DNA from: Desulfolinea sp050305405
GTDB taxonomy: Bacteria > Chloroflexota > Anaerolineae > Anaerolineales > Villigracilaceae
DNA length: 64,000 bases
Assembly: GCA_050305405.1 (NCBI GenBank)
Contig: JBNLFG010000002.1
Coordinates: forward strand, 186,001 to 250,000
Direction: 5' to 3'
Shown: one piece after another, positions 1-8,900 of the stretch
How the letters are laid out: every line of letters starts with the position of its first letter
Numbering within the stretch: position 1 is the first letter of the stretch
Notes under the pieces: generated by a model
Database searches by the model: none
The model's input: only the letters and a program-made list of their open reading frames with translations
Told to the model about the DNA's origin: nothing
Position numbers and translations under genes: made by a program

Positions 1-768
1 CCAGGGCAAAATCCCCTCTTTGTCGAGGATGGGGAAAATGTTTTCTGCTTCAGGGGCGAAGAAGAGCCATTCAGCGAAGTCTTGTTCACTCATTCTTTCA
101 ATAAGCGGCAGCATGAAGTCGCCTTCGGTGAGTTCGGGCGGCTGGAGTTTGGCGCGTTGCCCGTTGATAAGTTCGAGCATGCCAGCGGGGTTTTCGAGTG
201 TGCAATTGCCTTCAAGACAGGAGATGAAGGCTTCCTTTGTTTCGGGGTTGATCTCGACCATCATGTAGGAGCCGCGCACGGAGGCTTGCCCGGAAGGCGT
301 TTCGACTTCGAGACTGCCGCCGTTGAGGACGATCCAAATTTGGCCAACTTCAAGTTTGATACGTGTAAGGAGGCTATTCTCTTCGGTTTGATTTTCGATC
401 AGCGTGAAGTAGGAGCTCGGTGCCATGCGGATGAGCGTGCCGCTCGAGAGGTCGACGCGCGTATAGCCGTCTTCGAGTGTGCGTACCTGCCCCTCTTCCT
501 GAATGGTTCTGCCGTTTTCCGCACTGGAGAAATCTGTCTCTACGAGGTCTTTGGCCTCGACATTTCCTTCAACTTCTTGCAGGGTTGCATTCAGAGCAGG
601 GTCTGCGGCGGCTACGGTCGGGAGAGTGCTCTCGGTGCTCTCTGTCGCAGTTGCTGAGACGGGCGCAGCAGACTCTGTAGGCGGGCTGCTGGTGGGTGTC
701 TCGCTCGTCTGACAAGCAAACAAACTCAGGCTGAGCAATAAAGCAAGTAAAGGGAAATGTTTTTTCAT
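1..768 (-). CDS. FecR-domain lipoprotein, C-terminus cut by window edge
   Basis: The 256 visible residues start at ATG 768-766 and run off base 1, so the C-terminus is missing. The N-terminus is a lipoprotein signal: MKK, a Leu-rich core, then LFAC with Cys19 as the lipidation site. A Ser/Thr/Pro/Ala-rich linker follows. Roughly residues 60-190 resemble a FecR fold (strand-rich, with LSSGTLIRMAPSS and VETPSGQASVRGSYM). In this family the domain senses or holds ligands at the cell surface; here a structural or surface role is as likely as sigma-factor signalling, because no FecI-type gene is adjacent. The gene begins 19 bases after the SH3 lipoprotein gene on the same strand, so the two are probably cotranscribed. 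Confidence 0.75.
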   Translation of the reverse strand, partial: MKKHFPLLALLLSLSLFACQTSETPTSSPPTESAAPVSATATESTESTLPTVAAADPALNATLQEVEGNVEAKDLVETDFSSAENGRTIQEEGQVRTLEDGYTRVDLSSGTLIRMAPSSYFTLIENQTEENSLLTRIKLEVGQIWIVLNGGSLEVETPSGQASVRGSYMMVEINPETKEAFISCLEGNCTLENPAGMLELINGQRAKLQPPELTEGDFMLPLIERMSEQDFAEWLFFAPEAENIFPILDKEGILPW

Positions 769-787
769 CGCGAAAGCTTTCTTTGAG

Positions 788-1912
788 TTATGGGGCAACG
801 CTGACGTGTAAGGAGTAATTTGTGTAGAGTAGATTCTTTGAGTATTTTGAATATAAGCGGAACTGATAGGTTTCATCACGATAAAGGCTCAGGGGATAAT
901 CGGTATCGCCACACTTTAGCTCACCCCATTTTTCCAGCTTGACGCCGCCCTGTAGAAGGTCTACATAGATGGTGCCATTTCCTGAACATTCCAGATCAAT
1001 CAATAAATTTACGCGCAGCTCGTCAGGCGAATTCGGATGGAAGGATACCCAATCTTCAAAATCACCTTCCGGTGATGAGACGTCGCTGCTATAGCTGAAC
1101 GCGCGTGAATCGTTGCTCGAGAAAGTTACCAGAATGGCAGGGTCTTCCATCGTATCGCCGTCATCAGGCGCGGGTGTGTAGACGGGCGCAGCCGTCGCAG
1201 CGATGCTGGTCTGTGTGGCGACGGTCACTTCGCCGCCCGTCTCGTCGACGATGGGCAGGTTATCGATGGCATCGCTTTCGACATAGCTGGCGTAGACCCA
1301 ACCATGGTTTTCGGGCCCAGACGCATATTCGATTTGCAGCCACATGGCGTTCAAATTTGTGCCTGTGATGACGACCCCTTCGCCGACATCCAACATGCCG
1401 AGTGCCTCGAATTCGGTGTCAGGACCGCTGCGCACGTTGACGCGTTGGCTGATGCTGCCGTTCACGTTTTCATCCTGCGTAATCGTCACCGGGACGTTGG
1501 GGGTGCTATCGCTTAAGATATATTCTGCTGAAGCCCAGCCGCGTTGTGCCTCCCCGTTTGCGCCCGTAAAAATGACCTGATACCAGGTTCTGCCCTCGTC
1601 TCGGCCAATGATCTGGACTTCGCTGTTAATGCTCAGCATCCCCAAGGATGGACTGGCAACACTCGGGCGTTCACGCACGTTGATCTGTGCGGTCACCTTG
1701 CCCAAGATCGGCTCCACTGTTGGGGCAGCGGTAGCAGGCAGTCGGGTCGCGGTCGCGCGCGGGGTAAAGGACGGGTACAAGGTCGCAGTGATTATGCCCT
1801 CTGTTGGGGCAATTGCATCCTCGATTTTGGATACTTCCATGCTGCAAGCCGTTACAAGGCCGATGGTCAGCAAAAATATAATTAACGTAAATGGGAAAAG
1901 TTTTCTTTTCAT
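788..1912 (-). CDS. lipoprotein with two bacterial SH3 domains
   Basis: A 374-residue surface lipoprotein with a lipobox ending LVTAC (Cys23). A low-complexity Thr/Ala/Pro linker (about 30-70) leads to two SH3b repeats, about 71-131 (INVRERPS...WASAEYI) and about 151-212 (VNVRSGPD...GWVYASYV). A second Ala/Thr linker and a C-terminal beta-rich domain (about 260-374) follow. SH3b domains usually bind peptidoglycan or other wall polymers, so anchoring at the cell surface is a reasonable inference. The C-terminal domain, with DWVSFHP and a Cys pair (LECSG, LKCGD), was not recognised. GGAG lies seven bases before the ATG, and a TAGAAT box sits further upstream. It is divergent from the glycosyltransferase gene and leads a two-gene lipoprotein operon. 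Confidence 0.8.
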   Translation of the reverse strand: MKRKLFPFTLIIFLLTIGLVTACSMEVSKIEDAIAPTEGIITATLYPSFTPRATATRLPATAAPTVEPILGKVTAQINVRERPSVASPSLGMLSINSEVQIIGRDEGRTWYQVIFTGANGEAQRGWASAEYILSDSTPNVPVTITQDENVNGSISQRVNVRSGPDTEFEALGMLDVGEGVVITGTNLNAMWLQIEYASGPENHGWVYASYVESDAIDNLPIVDETGGEVTVATQTSIAATAAPVYTPAPDDGDTMEDPAILVTFSSNDSRAFSYSSDVSSPEGDFEDWVSFHPNSPDELRVNLLIDLECSGNGTIYVDLLQGGVKLEKWGELKCGDTDYPLSLYRDETYQFRLYSKYSKNLLYTNYSLHVSVAP

Positions 1913-1991
1913 AGCTTATCTCCATCCCTATTCTAACGCAGGCTGCGCGCTTCTGCATGAGACAGAAGTCGCCTAAAATCGAAATTAAGTA

Positions 1992-1997
1992 TATAAT
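1992..1997 (+). promoter_or_regulatory. -10 box for a probable leaderless transcript
   Basis: A perfect TATAAT ends seven bases before the ATG at 2005, and there is no Shine-Dalgarno sequence. With usual -10 to +1 spacing, transcription would begin at or within a base of the start codon. No good -35 hexamer is visible. Confidence 0.6.
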
Positions 1998-2004
1998 CTG
2001 CCCT

Positions 2005-2688
2005 ATGAATCTTTCAGTGATAATCCCCGTATATAACGAAGTTCAAAATATCCGCGAGATATTGAAGCGCGTGCAGGCAACAGGCTTGGCATGGGAAATC
2101 CTCATTGTCGATGACGGCTCTACTGATGGGACGCGTGATATTCTCGAAGAGTTGGACGGCACCGATCAAATCCGCGTTATTTTGCACGAAGAGAATCAGG
2201 GCAAGGGCGCGGCCGTGCGCACGGGCTTTGGCGAAGCAAAAGGCGATGTTTTCCTCATTCAGGATGCCGACCTTGAATACGATCCGCGTGATTACCCCAA
2301 TATTCTAAAACCGATAGAAGAAGGTATTGCCGATGTTGTTTATGGTTCGCGCTTCCTCGGTGGCCCGCGCCGCTCGACCATGTTCCTGCACATGATCGCG
2401 AATAAGTTACTTACGCTCGCCACAAACATCCTCTACAACAACATTCTCACGGATATGGAAACCGGCTACAAAGTCTTCCGCCGCGAAGTATTGGATGGAA
2501 TCACCCTCCACTCGAATAGCTTCAACTTCGAGCCGGAGTTCACCGCTAAAATCCTGAAGAAAAATGTACGCATTTTTGAAGTGCCGATCACCTTCAATCC
2601 GCGTGATTATTCAGATGGTAAAAAGATCAAGCTCCACGACGCCTTCGAAGCTATTTGGGCGTTGCTCAAATATCGCTTCACCGATTAA
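2005..2688 (+). CDS. family 2 glycosyltransferase, DPM1-like
   Basis: A 227-residue GT-A fold enzyme of the dolichyl/polyprenyl-phosphate mannosyl- or glucosyltransferase type. Visible motifs are SVIIPVYNE at the N-terminus, IVDDGSTDGT (nucleotide binding), DADLEYDP (the DxD-like metal site) and YGSRFLGG. There are no C-terminal membrane helices, as in the short DPM1 class, so it likely acts at the inner face of the membrane to load a lipid carrier. The start at 2005 gives the canonical N-terminus. An upstream in-frame ATG at 1957 would add 16 unlikely residues and would contain the promoter. It stands alone, divergent from the lipoprotein operon and followed by a terminator. Confidence 0.85.
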   Translation: MNLSVIIPVYNEVQNIREILKRVQATGLAWEILIVDDGSTDGTRDILEELDGTDQIRVILHEENQGKGAAVRTGFGEAKGDVFLIQDADLEYDPRDYPNILKPIEEGIADVVYGSRFLGGPRRSTMFLHMIANKLLTLATNILYNNILTDMETGYKVFRREVLDGITLHSNSFNFEPEFTAKILKKNVRIFEVPITFNPRDYSDGKKIKLHDAFEAIWALLKYRFTD

Positions 2689-2692
2689 AAAA

Positions 2693-2722
2693 GAAAAGCT
2701 GGCATCCATTGCCAGCTTTTTA
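2693..2722 (+). terminator. Rho-independent terminator after the glycosyltransferase
   Basis: A ten-base stem AAAGCTGGCA / TGCCAGCTTT with a short loop is followed by a T-run. It ends eight bases before the next ATG, so the downstream gene must either have its own start signal or rely on readthrough. Confidence 0.8.
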
Positions 2723-2729
2723 GATTACT

Positions 2730-3068
2730 ATGGACTGGAAAACACAACTCAAGAACGAATTAGAAATGGCCGCCGATGCTCGCGCAGTCAAGAACGAAGG
2801 CAAGGCACGTGTCTGCGCACGGCGTGCCGCTGGCGTCGCCATACGGGAATATTTGACTCGCAGAGGAATCAAGCCTCCCAGTGTCAGTGCCTACGACCTG
2901 CTCAAGGTTTTGGAAGAGATGGACGATACGCCCGCGGACCTTAGGCAGGCTTCCACTTATTTGCGTTTACGCGTCACGGAAGAATTCCGTTTACCCGTCG
3001 ACGTGGACCTGGTCGCCGAGGCCAAGAAGATTTGTTCCGTGCTGCTGCCAGAGTGGAACGAAAAATAG
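2730..3068 (+). CDS. small unknown helical protein, weakly HEPN-like
   Basis: A 112-residue protein, mostly alpha-helical and charged, with no signal or membrane segment. The pattern of a long helix rich in Arg and Ala (GKARVCARRAAGVAIREYL), a middle segment (SAYDLLKVLEEM) and a final helix (LVAEAKKICSVLLPEW) resembles HEPN-type four-helix proteins. The R-x4-6-H catalytic signature of HEPN nucleases is not evident, so this is only a weak structural guess. It is squeezed between two terminators with no obvious operon partner. An ATG at 2730 directly follows the previous terminator and no Shine-Dalgarno site is clear. The frame is open and codon use matches the neighbours. Confidence 0.6.
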   Translation: MDWKTQLKNELEMAADARAVKNEGKARVCARRAAGVAIREYLTRRGIKPPSVSAYDLLKVLEEMDDTPADLRQASTYLRLRVTEEFRLPVDVDLVAEAKKICSVLLPEWNEK

Positions 3069-3088
3069 TTGTCTAACTTCAGAGAATC

Positions 3089-3120
3089 AAAAAAAGGTGC
3101 AAGCAATTGCACCTTTTTTT
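3089..3120. terminator. bidirectional terminator
   Basis: A perfect GGTGCAA / TTGCACC stem with a GCAA loop is flanked by A-run and T-run, so it can end transcription both from the small gene at 2730 and from the minus-strand sigma/DegV operon. Confidence 0.85.
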
Positions 3121-3135
3121 GTTTAATCGATTTTT

Positions 3136-3393
3136 TTAGGCCGAGCGTTTTCCGCGCCCAAAGAAATAGAATAAGGCGCGCGCAATGGTCACAATCACCA
3201 TTGCGACGGACATCACACTGCCAATGATGATGAGGAAGAACTCCCAGTTCGAGAGGCGTTTGGCGATGATATGCGGTTCAAGGGTGCCGATCCGCTTACG
3301 GAGGCGCTGCATCACGTCTTCGGGGGGGCGGACAGTGCGCATGGCGGTGTCGAGATAAGTCTCGATTTGGTTGGTTTTGTCGGGGTTACTCAT
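3136..3393 (-). CDS. small single-pass membrane protein of the sigma/DegV operon
   Basis: An 85-residue protein with a soluble N-terminal half (LDTAMRTVRPPEDVMQRLRKRI) and one membrane helix at about 52-78, ending in a short basic tail. It is the last gene of an operon with an ECF sigma factor and a DegV protein, beginning about 7 bases after the degV stop. ECF sigma factors are often encoded beside a membrane anti-sigma factor, and the amphipathic N-terminal segment before a single helix would fit a minimal one. No zinc-finger anti-sigma motif (H-x3-C-x2-C) is present. The function is therefore a context-based guess. Confidence 0.6.
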   Translation of the reverse strand: MSNPDKTNQIETYLDTAMRTVRPPEDVMQRLRKRIGTLEPHIIAKRLSNWEFFLIIIGSVMSVAMVIVTIARALFYFFGRGKRSA

Positions 3394-3399
3394 ATCTTC

Positions 3400-4242
3400 T
3401 TACTCCGCAGGGTAGAGCACGATCCCAACAGTGCCGGGACCGAAATTGGTTGCGAGCGAAAGAGAAAGATCGGTAAGAACGGTGTCTTTGACGTTGAAGA
3501 GGCTTTTGGCATCTGCAAGGAGTTGCTCGCCAGATTGCAGATCGCGGGCATGGACAATACCTAGGTACATCGGACGCTCGCCGTAGGCTTCTTGGGCCAT
3601 CTCGATAACACGTTTAAGGGCGGCTTTGCGCGTACGTACTTTTCCGACCATTTCGACGATGCCGTTTTTGAGTACTGCAATTGGTTTGACGTTTAGGGCA
3701 GATGCCAGCGCAGCGGATAGTGCGCCGACCCTGCCGCTCATGCGAGCGTATTCGAGGGTGTCGAGGGTCAGGATGATCTGGACATCCGGTTTTATTTTGT
3801 CAAAGTAGGCGATGATCTCATCCACGCTTTTTCCCGCATCTGCCATTTTGCGTGCTTCGCGGCACATGAAGCCAAGCCCCATTGAGCCGCCTGCTGAGTC
3901 GTAGGTGATGATCTTGTACTGATCTTTGAGTTCTTCGGCGGCGATTACGGCAGAAGCGTAGGTGCCGGAGAGTTTGCTGGTGACGTGGATGGAAAGAATG
4001 GTATCGCCTGCCTGCGCAACGTTTTTGTAGTATTCCACGAACTGGTGGGGGGAAGGCTGAGCCGTTTTGGGCACCATTTTAGTTTCGGTGACTTTGTCGT
4101 AGAAACTGTCGAAATCAAGGTCTATGAATTGGAGGTAGGTTTTCTCTCCAAATTGGATGTTGATCGGGATGGTGTGAATGCCGTATTTTTCTGCCCATTC
4201 GGGGGGCATGTCTGCGGCACCGTCGGTAACGATATGAAGCAT
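3400..4242 (-). CDS. DegV family fatty-acid-binding protein
   Basis: A 280-residue DegV protein. N-terminal IVTDGAADMPPE, the KTAQPSP loop and the HVTSKLSGTYASA segment correspond to the conserved fatty-acid head-group pocket. DegV (FakB-like) proteins bind a fatty acid and, where a FakA kinase exists, present it for phosphorylation and phospholipid synthesis; no fakA is visible here. The start was placed at ATG 4242, which has GGAG seven bases upstream; a longer frame to 4263 overlaps the end of the sigma gene. Its place between a sigma factor and a small membrane protein suggests a link to envelope or lipid status, which is inference. Confidence 0.85.
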   Translation of the reverse strand: MLHIVTDGAADMPPEWAEKYGIHTIPINIQFGEKTYLQFIDLDFDSFYDKVTETKMVPKTAQPSPHQFVEYYKNVAQAGDTILSIHVTSKLSGTYASAVIAAEELKDQYKIITYDSAGGSMGLGFMCREARKMADAGKSVDEIIAYFDKIKPDVQIILTLDTLEYARMSGRVGALSAALASALNVKPIAVLKNGIVEMVGKVRTRKAALKRVIEMAQEAYGERPMYLGIVHARDLQSGEQLLADAKSLFNVKDTVLTDLSLSLATNFGPGTVGIVLYPAE

Positions 4243-4243
4243 C

Positions 4244-4849
4244 TTATTCTCCTTCGATCTCAAGCACCAGATCGCCTACCTGATCGCGAAGCGCCAGCAA
4301 AGTGCGGTGGTAAAGGCTTTTTACTGCGCCTTCGCTGCGTCCCATGATCTGACCGATCTCAGCGTTGGAGTAGTGCTCAACGAATTTGAGAATGAGTAGT
4401 TGCTGGCGGTCGGGTGGCAGGTCACGGATCAGTCGCAGCAGGGCATCCTGTTCTTCTGTGCGGAGCAAGGTTGTTTCGGGATGCTCCAGTTTGGCAGGGA
4501 TGACCATCGTTTCGGTGATGGTGATTTCCTGTTTGCGGCTGCGATCTCGGTGCCAATTTGCGACAAGGTTGTGCGCTATACGATAGAGCCATGCCGAGAA
4601 TGGGACTCCGCGATCCTGGTAATTGGGAATATGCTTCATTGCCCGTTGGAAAACTCGTGCCGTCAGATCTTCTGCATCATGGACGTTGCCCGTCCGATAA
4701 TAGACGTAGTTGAAGATACGGTCGATATAGTTTTCGTATAAGAGGCCAAATGCCTCTTTACTACCCTGAGAAGCGAGCTTGAGAATGTCTTTTTCGTCTT
4801 GTTGTTCAGGCACCGGTTTTTGTCCTACCGGTAGGGTTGCAGTTAACAA
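4244..4849 (-). CDS. ECF-type RNA polymerase sigma factor
   Basis: About 201 residues with the two-domain ECF architecture: region 2 (FGLLYENYIDRIFNYVYYRTGN and AEDLTARVFQRAM) and region 4 (LPPDRQQLLILKFVEHYSNAEIGQIMGRSEGAVKSLYHRTLLAL, a helix-turn-helix for the -35 element). It would redirect RNA polymerase to a small regulon. The reading frame opens at TTG 4849. A GTG at 4813 with AGGA upstream is an alternative that would shorten it by 12 residues. It is the first gene of the operon with degV and the small membrane protein. Confidence 0.9.
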   Translation of the reverse strand: MLTATLPVGQKPVPEQQDEKDILKLASQGSKEAFGLLYENYIDRIFNYVYYRTGNVHDAEDLTARVFQRAMKHIPNYQDRGVPFSAWLYRIAHNLVANWHRDRSRKQEITITETMVIPAKLEHPETTLLRTEEQDALLRLIRDLPPDRQQLLILKFVEHYSNAEIGQIMGRSEGAVKSLYHRTLLALRDQVGDLVLEIEGE

Positions 4850-4930
4850 CCCCAGCGGATTTAATAAGTTTCATATCTGTTTGGCGAGTATAACATGGGA
4901 GCCTCGAATAGCGGAAAAATACGAAAAATA

Positions 4931-4975
4931 AAACAGACTCCAAAAGCTTATCGCTCTTGAAGTCTGTTTTTTAGT
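4931..4975 (-). terminator. terminator of the SPFH gene
   Basis: AAACAGACT pairs with AGTCTGTTT around a loop of about 20 bases that contains a further CAA/TTG pairing. Read on the minus strand it is followed by a T-rich run. Confidence 0.65.
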
Positions 4976-4989
4976 CGCCGGTTTCCCCG

Positions 4990-5769
4990 CTAATCGGCGG
5001 CGATTGGATATTTATATCCACGACGCTTTTTAGGTTGTGGACCTTCCTGTTCGCTCTCGTTCTGTATCATTTCAGACGATTGTGGCATGTAGAGTGTTGA
5101 GGGCATCGTGCCCGTTTTTGTCATCGTGGATGCCACGTGCGTATAGGGTAATTGCTGCGCTTGCTGTGCACTTATGCGCAGAGTCGGAGCCACTCTCTTG
5201 AAGGCGGCATTTCCTTGTGATGTGGCTGCCGATTCTTCCAGCATGGCCTGTTGATAGAACTGATTGGGCTGTATGTTCATTACAGCTACGCCAAAGCGTG
5301 GGTCTACCGTGATGCCGAAGCCACTGACGCGCTCGGAGATGAGGCTGCTGAGTGCTGTGCGTAAGTTCTTGCGACCGCGCAGCCCAAAGAGTTCATCTTC
5401 TGTGAAGCGGATGAAAACATCATTGCGGACTTTCTCTTCTGTGTTAGTTTTTACAATGCCTTCAAAGCCTGCAGCCGGCATATTGACAACCTGTACCAAG
5501 TTTGCTGGATCTGCCTTGCGCGGGTCAACACGATAGAAGACCTTCAAATCCAACTCGAGATAAATGCGATCCATTGTGAGGACATTGGAGAGATGAATTT
5601 GGGCGGTTCGTGGTCCCAGGTAGTGTTCTTTAAGCACATACAACCGGGTGAAAAACTTTGCTCCAAGCCAAACGCGTTGGCTTTCATCAATGAAGCCTTT
5701 GAAGCGATTGTAGCCGTGGCGCTCAGAGTAGACGATTGCCAAATGATTTTCTTTTGGACTGTACTTCAT
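4990..5769 (-). CDS. SPFH (stomatin/prohibitin-like) domain protein without membrane anchor
   Basis: A 259-residue protein whose N-terminal 170 or so residues resemble an SPFH/band-7 domain: strands with HLSNVLTMDRIYLELDLKVFYRVDP, then NDVFIRFTEDELFGLRGRKNLRTALSSLISERVSGFGITVDP. SPFH proteins assemble into large membrane-associated oligomers. The usual N-terminal hydrophobic hairpin is absent here, so membrane attachment would need a partner. The C-terminal 80 residues are polar and Gln/Thr-rich, ending in a basic KKRRGYK stretch. ATG 5769 was chosen because GGAG lies upstream and the protein then begins MKYSPKENH. There is no NfeD gene beside it. Confidence 0.7.
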   Translation of the reverse strand: MKYSPKENHLAIVYSERHGYNRFKGFIDESQRVWLGAKFFTRLYVLKEHYLGPRTAQIHLSNVLTMDRIYLELDLKVFYRVDPRKADPANLVQVVNMPAAGFEGIVKTNTEEKVRNDVFIRFTEDELFGLRGRKNLRTALSSLISERVSGFGITVDPRFGVAVMNIQPNQFYQQAMLEESAATSQGNAAFKRVAPTLRISAQQAQQLPYTHVASTMTKTGTMPSTLYMPQSSEMIQNESEQEGPQPKKRRGYKYPIAAD

Positions 5770-5885
5770 AAGGTTTCTTTCTCCTTTCTTTATGAGTATA
5801 GTAAGTATACCCATAATATTTAAATTGTCAATGTGTTTGTTTGGTTATTTCCGGTTCAATCTTCATCAGAGGTACTTTCGCTTTG

Positions 5886-5913
5886 TTGATATTGTCTAAA
5901 ATTAAGGTAATAT
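5886..5913 (+). promoter_or_regulatory. putative promoter of the giant sensor gene
   Basis: TTGATA and TAATAT are separated by 16 bases, about 60 bases before the ATG at 5976. This is a near-consensus vegetative arrangement. Confidence 0.5.
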
Positions 5914-5975
5914 AAATGTAGATAGTCATCTATCCCCCTCCATCTAATCTTTAGAGCGGAAAGGTTGTTTCCCTG

Positions 5976-8900
5976 ATGCATCGAAAAAGAAAGCGTTTCC
6001 TCTTTTTATTGCCCCTCATGCTCTTTTTGTTGGCAAATTCTACGCCTTTTAAAAAGATACATGTAGGGATATTTGTTGAAGAGCGGAGGAGTAAACGCTT
6101 CGATTTTTCGGATGAGAGATTGATTACAAACTGGGGGCAAGTTTATGTCCAGAGTGGCGAGACGAATATTTCCAACCTCGATTTTGAAGGAAAAATGATT
6201 GTGCTGCAGGATGGTGGAATCCCTGATTGGGTGCTTTGGGCAGGTGCGGTGCTTCTTTTTGCGCTGCTTTTCCTGATAGGAACGAATCGATATCTGCACC
6301 GTCGGGTGAATCAGCAGTCACAGGGGGACCGAGCTGAATTAGCGCTAATTATGGATCGTATTCCTTCTATGGTCGCTTTTGTTGATGCACGTCAACGCTA
6401 TATCTATGTAGACGAGTCGTATGCAACTTGGTATGGTTTCAACAAAGAAGATGTAGTCGGTAAATTGGTCAAAGATGTGTTGCTACCTGAAAACTATGAA
6501 AAAGTGCGGCCCTATTTAGATGAGATGTTTGAAAGTGGGAAAGAATTAGAATATGAGCACCGTATCGTACGCTACGATGGAAAGCCAGCCGATGTAGCGG
6601 TTTCTTATATCCCAAAATTGGATGTAGATGGAAAAGTGGAAGCTTTCTTTGCTACTGTACGTGATGTAACTGAAGAGAAAAAGGCGCAGATTTCTCTTGC
6701 AGAATCTGAGGCAAAGTATCGTCGTTTGATAGATAATTCTTTAATAGGTGTCTACGTCATTCAGAAGGGGCAGATTAAATTTGCAAATCAGGGTTTGTCT
6801 AAGCTTTTTGGGTATGAGAACACTGATGCAATGATTGATTTGCCTATTGAATATCTGATTGCGCCGCAGGATATAGCGCTTGTTAATCGCGAGATGAGAA
6901 AAATAAACTCCGGTGGTAAACAAAGAAGCCAACTTGCCATCAAGGCATTGCGCGCGGATGGAACGACCTTTGATGTTGAAGCTGTTAGTGAAACCATTGA
7001 ATATGAAGGTGAAGACGCTATTCAGGGAATGTTGATTAACATTACAGATCGAGTTGAAGCAGAAGAACGTTTTCGTAGATTATCAGAAGCCTCTTATGAT
7101 GCGTTGTTCATTTCTGAAAAAGGTGTCTGTCTCGAGCAGAATTTGGCTGCTGTAAAGATGTTTGGTTACACAACAGAAGAAGCGGTTGGACGCTTAGGGA
7201 CAGATTGGATTGCGCCTGAAGATCGCGATCTTGTCATGCATCATATGCTAACCGGATACGAAGCGCCTTATCGTGTAACTGCTTTACGCAAAGATGGAAG
7301 TACGTTTCCGGCAGAGATCGTTGGACGCAGTATGCAGTTTAAAGGGCGCAAGGTGCGTGTAACAGCCTTGCGCGATATTACCCGTCAGGTGTTTGCGGAA
7401 GAAAACTTGCGAGAGAGCGAGCAACGCTATCGTAGCCTTATCGAGAATAGCCAAGCAGCAATGCTTCTATTCGATCCAAAAAGCGGCGATATCGTTGACG
7501 CAAATGCGGCGGCAAGCGCTTATTATGGCTGGTCACAAATTGAATTATGCTCAATGACGATTGATAATTTAAGTGTTGAAGAGAACGAAAATCAAAACAA
7601 TCGTTTAAGTAATGAAGAGAGTACTTATTTTATTTCTCGCCATCGCCTTGCGGATGGTAATGTGCGTGATGTTGAAGTCTATATCAGCAATATTGTTATT
7701 GCAGGCGAATCTTTCAGCTTTGCGGTTATTCATGATATTACCGAACGGCGCGAAGCTGAGAGAAAAATGCTCGAAAGTAAAGAACGCTTTGAAAAGGTTA
7801 TCAGGGGGGCACCCATTCCAATCACAATTACCGACAAAAACGGTGATATTGAATTCTACAACGATAAATTCATAGAGGTCTTTGGCTATACCTTGGATGA
7901 TATTCATTTGGCGGCAGACTGGTGGGAGAAGGTATATCCTGATGAAGCTTACCGCGCACAAGTGCAGGCTGCATGGAAAACGGCAATTGATGATGCGGCA
8001 GCAACAGGTGAACAGATTGCGACCCAAACCTGGAATATGGTCTGTAAAAACGGTGACGTTCGGATGGTTGAATTTGACATGATGCCGCTTGAAGATATAT
8101 CCGTCATTATTATGACCGATATTAGTGAGCGGGTGAGTGCCTTAAATGCGCTCAAGGAACGCGAAAGAAAGCTTACAGAAGCACAAAAAATTGGCAATAT
8201 GGGGCACTGGGAGTTGGATCTGATTAATGATGAATTGCTTTGGTCTGAGCAAATTTATCGTATCTTCGAAGTTGATCCCGTAGAATTTGCTGCATCGTAT
8301 GGCGCTTTTTTAGAAACGATCCACCCTGATGATCGAGATAGGGTCGCTGAAGCCTATGCAGCTTCTCTAGAGAATAAAACGCCTTATGCTATTACGCATC
8401 GCTTGCTGTTGAAAAATGGCGACATTCGTTATGTGCGTGAGCATTGTGAAACTGAATATCGTGAAGATGGCATACCTATCCGTTCTCTGGGAACGGTACA
8501 GAATATTACCGAGCAAGTTCGTTCAGAGAAGGTGATGAACGTGCGCGCCGATTTGGCAGAATATGCCCTCACACATTCTCTCGACGAGTTTCTGCGCAAA
8601 ACACTGGACGAAGCGGAAAATCTGACCAACAGCAAAATAGGCTTTTACCATTTTGTTAGCCAGGATCAACAAAATCTTTCCTTACAACAGTGGTCTCGCC
8701 GTACATTAGATGGCTATTGCACTGTTGATGAGCTAAAAAGACATTATCCAGTTGATGAGGCAGGTGTTTGGGTAGATTGTATTGCAGCACGCAAAACCAT
8801 TGTCCACAATGATTATATGGAGTTGGAGCATCGTAAAGGTTTACCTGAAGGACATGCCGAACTGATTCGTGAGCTTGTCGTTCCTGTGATCCGTGGGGAT

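Noticed and set aside
82..657. Plus-strand frame of 191 codons at the window start
   Set aside because: It is the shadow of the FecR lipoprotein on the other strand, which has a lipobox and domain features.
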